A stretch of 64,000 nt of DNA from Dactylorhiza incarnata. Its lineage: Eukaryota > Streptophyta > Magnoliopsida > Asparagales > Orchidaceae. Under the pieces are notes generated by a model. The model did no database searches, was not told where the DNA came from, and was given only the letters and a program-made list of their open reading frames with translations. Position numbers and translations under genes: made by a program. Below, in pieces: positions 19,082 to 29,927 of the stretch; position 1 is the first letter of the stretch, and the number at the start of each line of letters is the position of its first letter. Where the stretch lies: assembly GCA_033032865.1 (NCBI GenBank), contig JAWHQI010000019.1, positions 16,472,001 through 16,536,000 on the forward strand, read 5' to 3'.

Positions 19082-20819
19082 AACCTTTAGTTTTTGAATA
19101 AGTCGTGCTGGGATGACAATAACCCCAGTAATTATCTTTCTTTTCTGCATTTTTATTTCATCTAATCATGTTTAGTTAGTAGTATTTTTTTTTCAGTTTT
19201 CTATTTTCTTTTGTTTCTGCGGAGCTGACCCCTGCAGGTATCTTTTATGGATGGCGGACGCTGCGGCTCATTTTATCTTACACGCCAATCTTCTGGTGTG
19301 CTCATTTCTGAGCACTGGGTACTCTCTTTCCCTAGCCTTTTCTGATTTTCATGTCATATATTTTGTGGATTGTTTAGTTTAAGTCTAGGGGAGAGCAGTT
19401 TTTGTGCCCACTCACGTGCACTCTCGCATAGCATGCTAGAAGTACTTTTATTTTTGCTTATTGGAAATTGTTGTTCATTTTCATTGCACACCACATCACC
19501 CACTTGAGCGCGTACTCATCTGTTTGCTTGCTCTGTTGTGAATTTAATTCTTCTGCTTATTTGGGAAAGTCTAGGTGATGGCTTAGGACTATGTAGCAGA
19601 GTAAAATGTTGACTCTAGTAGTGCTCCTAGTCGAGTACTCAGTTGCATCGAAATTTATGTAGACTAGACTTCTCTTTATACTTATGGTTTTATATTTTTT
19701 TTTCTATTAGTGTAAATGTTGTTTACTCTACTCAAATGGTGAATCCGGTGTGAATCAAATGGTAGCATAGGGATGTGTGTAAACGATCGCTAGACTCGTA
19801 TTGCTTGAGTCGGGAGAAAGGAGAATCTTTCTCGGTGGCTAGAACTTGCCCCAAGCAATTCTTGAAGCATTGGCATAGGATAAGTTCTAGTACGTGAGAA
19901 TAACGTAGGCCATTATTTTGGCCCGGTTGAACTTTTTATTTCATGCCTATCGTCTAGCCTTGCTAGCCCCTTCGTGGCTACCCTTTTCTTGATTCAGCTC
20001 CACATATATCTCACCAAAGCCTAAACGCCTAACCTAGTCGCACACCCAAATCTGAGCTTTAGTTGTAGTTTTATTTACATTGTGGGGGGTGTTGATTGTG
20101 GTGTTTATTATGTGAATCTGTGGATATGCTCATTTGAAAATTTTGCTGAAAGAAAAAAAAAAGGACAAGAAAAAGAAAGATAGCAAGAAAATTGAAAAAA
20201 AAAGAGAAGAAGAAAAAAATGAGTTTTATTAAAAATTGTCTAGAGAAAATTATGTATTGGGAGTAGGCGGTGCACACACCTATGTTGCAAAAGTCCAAGT
20301 CTGGGGGTGTGGTGCACTTGCATTCGATTTTGGTGCGCGGGTAGTTATTTTAAAAGCTCAATTGGGTTTTGCGTTAAGCCATTTTATTTATCATTGTTCA
20401 CCTCACCGTAACCCAAGCCTCAATTAAAACCTGAAAGTCCTACTGACTCACGCCTTGAACCGATCTAGTGTCGTGGGAAGAATGTGACCGGGCAAGCTTA
20501 TGGTCACCGACACTGATGGATTTCAGTGGAGTTTGTCCCGCATCCCGATCTTGAGCAATGCTCGTCTCAGCGCTTAGTTTACTTTCTCCGAATGCATGAC
20601 CGAATGATTCACCGTTGTTCACCATTTTGAGTAGTGGTAATATGCTTTTACTCTTTTAGAAATATATAAACTGTTTATATAATCAGAAATCTTCTCTACT
20701 ATTTTTCTCATGCACGTGAGCATGCGACTTCGCATGGTACTCTGTATTGTAATTTTAAGCCATCTACTTTTCTTTCCCCGTTTGCTTAGAATTTGTTTGC
20801 TCGGGACGCGCAAACAGGT
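19082..20819 (+). other. E2 non-coding internal region
   Basis: No supported gene. It contains a conserved block (19205-19320, with GGATGGCGGACGCTGCGG and ACGCCAATCTTCTGGTGTGC), a PPT-like tract TTAAGTCTAGGGGAGAG (19379-19395), an A-rich run (20150-20220), and a second perfect tract AAGTCTGGGGGTG (20297-20309). The E1 Athila-type ORF would fall between the zinc ORF and the conserved block; here it is missing. Confidence 0.65.
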
Positions 20820-20832
20820 AAGTCTGGGGGTG
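20795..20832 (+). other. E2 hairpin and polypurine tract
   Basis: The inverted repeat GTTTGCTCGGGACGCGCAAAC (arms GTTTGC/GCAAAC, 20795-20815) is followed by AAGTCTGGGGGTG (20820-20832), which touches the 3' LTR start at 20833. Confidence 0.8.
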
Positions 20833-22389
20833 TGATGAGTCCCAATTATATACACATTTACGGACTCATCTAGGCCAATTTTCTAGTCTATGCACTACAT
20901 TTTAGGCATGTTTTCGCTCATATTTGTTATTCCATGTTATGTGCACTTCTAGGCCCGTTTTGGTGTTATTTCTTGTTTATCTTCGTTATTAGTTTTCATG
21001 CATTATTAAGTGCCACCTTCAGTGGCTGGATTGGTGTTGTATGCTGGAACAGGAGTCGTGCAGGTGTTCTCGGTACAATTCTGTACAGGAACACTGCGTA
21101 CGATCACTGGTTCTATTGCGCATGACCACTGGTCGTGCGCCGTTGATCGTGCGCACTTAACCCCCATTTTATGAGTTTTGTCTTGACCGAACGCACGACC
21201 ATTTACGATAATGCGCACGACCACTAGTCGTGCTCCACTGGTCGTGCAAACATTTTATTTTATAAATTTCTTACATTGCAGGCTTCGCCCAGGCAGGCGC
21301 ACGATCATAGAACTCCAGTGCGCACGACCACTGGTCGTGCGCCAATGACCGTGCGCACTGTTTATTCCAGCGCCTATAAATATTCCTGCTCGCGATTTAG
21401 GTCAGATCCATCGCCGTTTTTCTCGCCCAGCTCCGCCGTTCCGCCCATTTCCGCAGGTGTTCGCCCCCTTGGCCTCCTCCATCATCCAAGGGCTTCAAGG
21501 AGGAGATTCTACACTCATCTTCATCGCCAAGGAAGGAGTTCTTCGCATCGGACGTGGCCGGATTGTAAAACGCTAGAGAAGACGGGTCCATTGGGAGGTG
21601 TGACAGCCCTCCTCTACCCCGGACGATAGTTGGGACCGAGCTAGGACGTGGATTGACAACCCGGTGCTTCCTACCGTGAATCTACAACGAGCCTCCGGAT
21701 TCGATCGTATCTCTTGCCTTTTCTCTTCCTTATGTTGATGTAATGTTTGTAATGTCTATATTTTGATGATGTATGCTATGAACTATGCTTTGTAATGCTT
21801 ATTTCATTTATTTGGAATTATTTAGTTCATATGTATTAATGAGGTGCGCCACCATCCATTTTCCACTCCACCACTGTGTCCGGTGCCGCACTAGTAATTG
21901 CTAGTGGCGTGCTTGTCGACGAGGTGTTTGCGACCCTCATTCTATTAGCCTACTCATCCATCCGCCTATCGAAGCGTGGCATCGCGGCCCGTGTAATCCA
22001 TCTCGCCCTACGAAGCAGCGCGCTCAAGGCCTGCATAAGTCGACTTCGCTTGCCTACTCATCCATCCGCCCTTGCGACGCAGCGCCCTCAAGGCCTGCCT
22101 AGTCTCTATCCCGCCAAGCGAAGCATTGCATAGCGACATTGCATAGGAGTAGTTGATAGCTTTTATTTTATTTCCACAATCCAAAATCCCCCGTTTCCGC
22201 ATCCATCTGACGTAAAGGACTTCGATCTCAAGTCCTTCCTCGATTTTAAACTCCACCTTACTGTGTTCCTTAGAGATTTGATACTCGGGGATTACTCCTC
22301 GTTTTATATTACTTGAACGATCGGTACACTGTCGTTTCATGTCGCAGTCTAGCTACCGCCTATAGCGGTGTGCGAGATTTGCGCCATCA
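20833..22389 (+). repeat. E2 3' LTR
   Basis: 1557 bp, TGATGAG...GCGCCATCA. TATA box at 21375-21382 follows the palindrome array (about 21095-21360). By eye it differs from the 5' LTR at a few percent of sites. Confidence 0.92.
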
Positions 22390-23217
22390 CGCTTCTAAGA
22401 CATAACTTCTATATTCGTGATAGACTCCTCTTTGCATCCAAGACAACTTCGATCAATGTTCATAAACACAAGGAACTTGAAGAAGGATCGATCACGCTTA
22501 TCTTACATGAAGGCCGCACGCATAAACATCAAAGATTACTTTGGCGCCCCTTCGACAAGTTCTTTGAGTTAAACATAAGAGGGAGTTTTTGTCTTTAGTT
22601 TTTATTTTACCTTGTAACTCTTAATTCCTTTGTATTGGTAGAGAAATTATCTTGTGTTGGTGACTAGGACGTGAGTGGCTTAAGGAGAATTCGTCGTGTG
22701 GTTGGCGACAACGGCCTTGCAAGGACTAGGGAGAATTCACCACGTGGGTGTGGCGATTAGGTCTAGGGTTAGATCTAGGGGCAGCTCGAGGCCTCAACTG
22801 GGGAGAGATAGGCTAGAGCCAACATGTCCTTAGGATAAGGGTCGATATATAAAACCAAAAATGTTTTTGCACATTCGTCTTATCTCAAGCGTTATTGGGG
22901 TAATTTTTTGTAATGATTCTAAAAGCAATAATACGATATGTTTTCACTAATATCATTATGCAATCTCTGATCTTTGAAATCTAAATGAAAAGGCATTCTC
23001 TGTCACAAACGTCGAGCGGTAACACTACCGCTGGCGGTAGTACTAGAGTACACATCTGTCGTGCCAAATACAACCCACTTTCATAAGAAGCTTACTAGCG
23101 TACTTAATCTGAGATATTGTTATAAATACTGTCAACCTATTTAAATAAACTCAATTAAGTTCAAGAGTATTAAATCCCTCATTCATCCCCTCTCTAAGGG
23201 CGCCTATAGATACAACA
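22390..23217 (+). repeat. Sirevirus-like LTR A, 3' segment
   Basis: Resumes host LTR A at the duplicated CGCTT and continues CTAAGACATAACTTCTATATTC as in LTR B (29160). It ends with CGCCTATAGATACAACA at 23217. A perfect palindrome ACTACCGC/GCGGTAGT is at 23024-23041. Confidence 0.92.
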
Positions 23218-23266
23218 AGTGGTATCAGAGGAAGGTTATTCCAAAAAGTCTTCACAACCAGGAATA

Positions 23267-23605
23267 ATGACGCTTCATGATCTCTCTTCCACTAGAGGGG
23301 ATGAAATTTTATTGCATGAAAAATTGTTAGCACCGCCTTTATTTATGGGGAAAAATTATAAAGGGTGGAAAATATTAATGAAATTTTTTCTTAAATCTTT
23401 AGATGAAAAAGTTTGGAATATTAGTATTGAAAAGACCCCAAGCACATTAAATAGAAATGAAATGAGTTTAAATGCTAAAGCAACGAATAGTTTATTTTGC
23501 GGGCTTGATCAAAATATTTTCAAACTTATTTATACTTTACCTACTGCTTATGAGATTTGGAATTTTTTTGAAAATAATTATGATTCCCTTTCTCTACGTA
23601 TGTAG
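23267..23605 (+). pseudogene. Copia gag, N-terminal part only (copy I)
   Basis: Frame from ATG 23267 (MTLHDLSSTRGDE) to TAG 23605, 112 residues. The opening of plant copia Gag is recognisable: LLAPPLFMGKNYKGWKILMKFFL, then a conserved W (VWNI) and LNAKATNSLFCGL...F.LIYTLPTAYEIWNFFENNYD. A full Gag would continue with the rest of the UBN2-type domain and a CCHC knuckle. Here the frame stops at LSLRM, and reading frames after it (23621-23806) are unlike Gag. It could still make a short Gag fragment. I favour the ATG at 23267, since upstream codons overlap the primer site. Confidence 0.75.
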
Positions 23606-26600
23606 TGAAAATCAAAGGAAATGGAAGAAGACAACACATCAATGAGAAGAGAAGATGGAAACTCATCTATGGAAGAGGAATGCAAAGAAGTTGTCAAAGG
23701 AACTTTATGTTCAAATCTTACCTCCTCCGAAAGTATTGTAAGAAAATCAAATTCCCTTTTTGTTTGTAATTATATTTCTACATTACAATTGCTACAAATT
23801 ATATAGCATAAAATTACGAAATTAAAAAAATGCTAATTGAAAATTGCATTTAGAAAATAAAAATTTAAAGCAAAAGTTAATGTAGATTCAAATTGTAATG
23901 TATCTTGTTTTCTCCATGGCACATTAGTTGAAAATATTACACCTTGTATAGAATATAATGAATTATAAGAAAATACAAGAAACTTGAAAAGGAGTGTATT
24001 TTTGTACAAGAACAAAATGAAAGATTGTGTTTAGAAAATTCATCTTTGAAAAGTGAATGTGCTGTGTAAAAATTATAAAAATGAAATTAAAGAGATAGAT
24101 GAAATATTTGAAGAATTATGAAATGATCGTATAACTCATATTAATTTTATTGTTACAACTCTTAAAAATAACACAATCGCTTATAATAAAGCTAGACATA
24201 ATTAAAAAAATCAAGAATAGTGAATTAAAAACTAAAGTCAACATGCTTAAGGGAATTGTAAAGAGAAATTCTCAAAACATACATTTACAATATCCAGTAA
24301 AATCCAAAAGCTATTTAAATATGAACTTATATAATTAGACTAAGCAAATCAAAGGGAATAAAAACTTCAAAAGATTATAAATGAAACTCCAAAATACTAT
24401 CATCATTATCATTTACAACATCAATCTTCTCCCAACATAAAATTAAATGTTCACATATTTCCTATGAAAAATACTTTCAATAATCATCACAATTATAAGC
24501 TACAAGACAAAAACATTCACAATGGAAATTAGATGCATAAAAACAATATTAAACAAAATTATTAATGGAGGCCCAAAGCTAAAGATGAAACACTAACTCC
24601 ACTCAAAATGGACCATTCATCACTATCTCCTAACAAACCAACATGCTATATTAGGGTACCCAAAGGAACCATCCCACTCTGTTCTCTTTGGCTACATAAA
24701 TCTCTTATTCATTAGGTATCATACAATTGCATGAAGTAGAAACAAATAAAAAATGAATACCTTTACTCTACTTCATGATATGGTTAACCCTCTTTTGCTT
24801 TTGTGTTTTCTTTTGCCTTTTCTTGAGCCAACATGCTATGGTCACTTTATATAACTTGTGACATGACTCTCACAGATTATGCCTAATTTCATTAATAAAT
24901 CAAATTGATGAAATTGAATAAAAAGTCATATCATTTCTTAAGTGATCTATCTATCCTTTATTCTGGTTCTATCCTTCTAAATCCATTGCCAATAAAACTC
25001 ATATATTATAATTATAAATTATATATATAATTTTCTGAAGACCTAGTTATGATTAAACATGATAAGGGCTATCAAATGGTGCAAGGATATTAAATAAATA
25101 ACAAGAGTACACTTGCGCATTTTATACATTTAGCCTAAGACACATAATACTTTTTTTAAATCCACTTTTGACAATTATTTCATAAGTCTTGATATATATA
25201 TATGGTTTGATTAATATTCAAAAATCAAAGAGAAAATTTAAAATACCCTTCAAAATAACCAAAAATATTTTCTCATTATATTTATATTCATTTTTCACCG
25301 TACAACTTTTCTCTTTAATAATTTGAAAAGGTTGAATAAGAATTTTCTTTTATAATACTTCATTTACCTAATCATGAATAATTAAATACTTAATTTCTTT
25401 TTGTTAAAGCTAATGATCATTTATAATAATTGTGCAAAAGCAAAAGATCGTTTAATTTAAATATTAAGCATAACTACAAAATATGTTATTGCTTCCAACA
25501 TATGGTGTGTGATCATGATCATTATATGAATGTATTATTTTTTGCATCAATCTCATTTATATGTAGACCGTAGAATCATCTTTATACCAATAAACTACAA
25601 ATCAAATAGAATCATCACTTCATTCTAGGTCTATAAATTGAACTACTATTTTTGAATACATGCAACATTAACACTATTAATCTTATGGCATAACATTGCA
25701 TTCAAACTCATCATTCTAGCATTATCAATATTATCATCCATACTAGGTATCTATTATTGCCATAATAAATTAATTTATAAATAGAAAAATTGAAAGTTAA
25801 AATTCATAATAACTATATGACTTTAAAATCAAATATAATTAGATATCAATCTTGCATAAAAGTCATAGTTAATAAATTATTTCCATATGATTAAATTCTT
25901 AGTCTATTCATGATCATTTACCCACATTATGTGTCTCATAACAGCGAGGGCGTAGGATTATGTGCATTAGAGACCTAACCTCTAAGTCATATCTTGTCCT
26001 TAACCAAGGATGGCTCCAGTGGGGCCTTGCGAGGCACTGGGGGGAAGAGTGCTATGTTGAACATCGTCTTTTGTATGCATATGAGATTAACACCCTAACC
26101 TACGACATGTGTGCAGCTCCTCACGGCCATCTGTCACTTAGTACGTGGCTATAGTGTAGACATGTAGTTAGGGTATCTTGATCTTAGACATACTCATATT
26201 ATATACATTGCATGAATATTATTTCACTCTTTATGTTCATCATTTCACTCATGCATACTTTGTTCAAACTTGCTATCTTTTTTTATGTACTCTTTGGACT
26301 TTCTTGATTTCGAAAAACATAATTATTTTGAAAGAGTATTTTGACACCTTAAGCCAAAAAACTTTTATCCATTTCTTTCACACTATTATTCAAAACTCTT
26401 TGGTATACATAGTGTCTCTTATCATAGAAAACAAGAATCAAGAATAATTAGGTGAAAAATTTCAAAATCACACATTTTTTCTAGAAAATACAACTTCTGC
26501 TACTTTACTTTTCTGGAAAGTGATTATTAAATATTTTTAAAGTTATGTAATTATGTTAATTTTCTGTTACTCTTTAAATACTAAAAAGAAAAAAATTATG

Positions 26601-28352
26601 TAAAACTAATCAAAATCAATCAAAAACAAGTTTTTTTCCTTATATAAAAAAAATCAAATACAAAATTACAAAACATTTCAATGAACAAAAATATGCTTTT
26701 CTTCTTGTCTCTTTATATGTGCTTATTATTTTGTATTTTCTATTAATGAAAATTATTAAAACTGCTTACAATTAATTGAAAGGTTTCAAGGGTGATTTGG
26801 GTTATTTTTTCAAGATTAAAATACAATGAAAATTCTCTATTTCAATTATCTCAAAACATTGTTTTGTGTCATGCCTTGAAAATTACCTTGTAATGTACAA
26901 TGAAATTGATTATAGGAATCATGTGTAGAATTGCTTAACATGGCTCTAAGTATGAGTAATGTTTTATATTTGATAATGATTTACTCACTCACCTCTTTGA
27001 TAATCTACATATGTATTATTCTTGCTCTTGCATGATTGTGTAGTGAAACAACTTAATATTATTAGATGTGTAATTAGAGTACCTATACCTCATAAAAAAT
27101 TTTTTTCATGCGTTTGAAAAGTGTGTTTTTAATCCAAAAACTTAATGTTGGCAAAAAAAAAATGAATTCGGAAAACTTTGTCACTAACTAAAATTCAAAT
27201 GAATACATGACAAAGATAACTCCACCAAGCATTACTCATCCTCCTGATAAGTCTTAATGAGCATTATGAGGTTGAGCACCTTAGAAAGAATTGTAAAGTG
27301 TCTTATGCAAACTCCTTTATACACTACTTCTTCTTGTACACTGGATCACAAATAAATAAAAGAAAAGATAAAATATAAGTGATCCCCCAAGCACTACTTT
27401 GCACCCTGATAAGTCTTAATGAACATTATGTGTGTAGAGCACTTTTCTAGTTGCACAATTTTTATGTGCATTGAAATAAAATATAGCTATATTTGTGGAA
27501 GTAATTCTAAAAATGCATTTCAATAATGTTGTGTTTATTCCAATATACATGTCATGTGTTTTGATTAAATCATATGTATACTCTTATCAAAAACACCACT
27601 TTTACTCATCATTATTTCTTATAAAACTTCTACTCATGAGTATTGGACTTTAATGCATACTTACATATCTTTTCTACAATCTTGTAGTAAATGCACTATA
27701 TAGCTTTGCATGATCTCTACAATGTATAAGTATAATTGAATTGTGAATTTAGAACATTGTAGTTTCCTATCTTGTCTTAAGAAATTAAAATCATGCTTGA
27801 ATTATTTTTGTATACCACAAGCACATCTTTGATTTCAATTTCAAAACATCTTATTTCAAAAAATAACTCTCTTATTTATTATGCTTGCAAATTTCAAAAA
27901 GGGTGTTTATTTTAAAAGTGCTTATTATATTTGAACTTATCTTCCACTACTCCATGTATGCACACTCATTCATATTTACTCTTAAAACAAGTGCTACTGT
28001 ATTTTGATAACAAGTGATATTTTAATCTTGGCCTTCAAATTGATAAAACATCTATTTTCCACTAAAACAAAACTCTTACTCATTTACAATGCTTCAAACT
28101 CCTATAAAGATGTTTATTTATCTTGAATCATACTTTCCACTATCCTTACTACTTGTACGCTCGATCATGAATATTTTGTACCCAACTAGTAATATTGGCT
28201 CCTTATCTAATACTCATTCTTACTCCAAACATCCTACAAAATGAGTAGAATATCTAAGTAATTCGAACTCCATCCTTTAATCATTCACCATGTAGTATCA
28301 CTAAGTCATAAATCATTGTCATGCTCTTGCCCTTCTCTCCACCATCATTTGA
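23606..28352 (+). other. AT-rich non-coding interior of internal region I
   Basis: No gene is readable on either strand. A short GC-richer island at 25940-26150 (GCGAGGGCGTAGG, GGGGCCTTGCGAGGCACTGGGG) stands out and is conserved in copy II (32665-32885). Two diverged repeat pairs occur: a CCTGATAAGTCTTAATGA block (27243 and 27398), and a block with TTTCAAA/TTCAAAC..CTTTCCACTA words (27830-27980 and 28010-28160). All of it is element-internal decay or spacer. Confidence 0.6.
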
Positions 28353-28554
28353 TAATACCAAAAGGGGGAGAATAACTTTGAAAGAAAGTCACACTTAATG
28401 GAAGTAAAATACATAGGATGCTTTGATTTAGGGAGAGCACTCATATAGGGGGAGCATATTCGTACTATCACGCCTATCCTTTGCTATAAACACATTTCTT
28501 ATTGTTAAATGCTTTCTTTCTAAAGAGGATTTGTTATTATCAAAAGGGGGAGTT

Positions 28555-29927
28555 TGTTGGAACATGCTTTTTACATCACTTTGTTTCAGAATAACAAATC
28601 GCATTGTATTTAATCATAATTGCCTTGTGTTTATAGTGTGCATAAACTTCTACTTTCAATCCTCTATGAGTACGAATAAGAAAGATGATGAATTATCTAC
28701 TAGGTCAAAGCTCTGGTGATAGCGTGGCACGCCAATGAAACTGCTGGCGGTAGCGTGTGCAGATTTGGAAACTTCATCGAAAACGAAACATTCGTCGAGA
28801 AAGGAAGGTCATCGAGACTGAATATGACAACTCTTACCGCAGAGCATTAATACTAACACTCGATGGTAACTTATGGAAGTCCCGTGATCATGGTGCTGAT
28901 TGAGGAGAAGAAAAGTAAGGAAATCTGACGGCTGGGAATGATATATCACATACAAGGCGCGTTAGTATTACCACGACGTGTTAGGTTGAGATACAAAAAT
29001 TGGAGCCAGAATATTACCAAAGATGCCTCGATCCATGTGCTAGCTTGTTGCCTAAAGAGGCTACCGCCTGGTGGTAGTGCTGCCGCCGACGTTAGGATCC
29101 GAGCCTATTTAAAGAGCGGTCTGACTCCATTTTGGATTGCTGATTTGCCGATTTGGACAACGCATCTAAGCCACGACTTCTATATTCATGAGAGCCTCTT
29201 TTTGCAACCAAGACAACTCAGATCAATGTTCATAAATGTAAGGAACTCAAAGAAGGATCGATCACGCTTATCTTACATGAAGGTCGTACGCATCAACATC
29301 AAAGATTACATCGACGTGCCTTCAACAAGTTCTTCGAGTTCAACATAAGAGGGAGTTTTTTTCTTTAGTTTTTACTTTATCTTATAACTCTTTACCTTTG
29401 TATCGGTTGAAAAATTTGCCTGTGTTGGCCACTAGATCTTGTGTGGCTTAAGGAGAATTCGTCGTGCGGTTGGCGACTAAGGCCTTGCAAAGACTAGGGA
29501 GAATTCACCGCATGGGTGTGGAGACTTGGTCTAGGGTTAGATCTAGGGGGCGGCTCGAGGACTCATCTGGGGAGAGATAGGATAATGCCAACCGGTCCTT
29601 GGGAGAAGGGTCGGTATATAAAACCAAAAAGGTTTTTACACATTCGCCTCAATCTCAAGCATTATTGGGATAAATTTTTGTAATGATTCTAAAAGCAATA
29701 GTATGATTTGTTTTAACTAATATCATTGTGAAATCTCTGATTTTTGAAATCTAAACTAAAAGGCATTCTCTATCAGTAACGCCGAATGGTAACTCTACCG
29801 CTTACTATAGTACTTAATCTGAGATATTGTTATAAATACTCTCAACCTATTTAAATAAACTCAATTAAGTTCAAAAGTTTTAAATCCCCCATTCATCCCC
29901 TCTCTAAGGGCGCCTATAGATACAACA
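28555..29927 (+). repeat. Sirevirus-like LTR B
   Basis: 1373 bp, TGTTGGAACATGC...GATACAACA. An imperfect palindrome CTACCGCC/GGTGGTAG (29061-29077) precedes TATTTAAAG (29107-29115). Relative to A and C it lacks about 58 bp after CTACCGCT at 29802, removing half of the downstream palindrome; the breakpoints share GCT. It serves as the 3' LTR of region I and the 5' LTR of region II. Confidence 0.93.

Larger units (their letters stand above)
16048..22389 (+). mobile_element. E2: Athila-like non-autonomous LTR retrotransposon
   Basis: A 6.3-kb insertion with LTRs 16048-17627 and 20833-22389 (TGATGAG...GCCATCA). It is flanked by CGCCT (16043-16047) and CGCTT (22390-22394), a 5-bp duplication with one later change; the uninterrupted homologues at 29156 and 35881 confirm the empty site. 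It has a tRNA-Asp primer site, a PPT and only one ORF (zinc-knuckle, frameshifted), with no pol and no Athila-type ORF. Related to E1 and E3 but with different U5 ends, so it is a distinct subfamily. Confidence 0.92.
23218..28554 (+). mobile_element. Sirevirus-like internal region I
   Basis: Flanked by LTR A and LTR B. It begins with AG and the primer site TGGTATCAGAG (23220-23230) and ends with the PPT CAAAAGGGGGAG (28541-28552). Only a gag start is coding; the remaining 4.9 kb is AT-rich with frequent stops and no readable pro, integrase, RT or RNase H. Extra AAAGGGGGAG-type tracts at 28360-28371 and 28444-28451 precede the PPT, a known Sirevirus trait. It is almost identical to 29928-35278. 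Confidence 0.85.

Noticed and set aside
25940..26160. GC-rich island as a tRNA or other structural RNA gene
   Set aside because: No cloverleaf, anticodon arm or TTCGANNC-type B box could be fitted by eye; kept only as a conserved part of the element.
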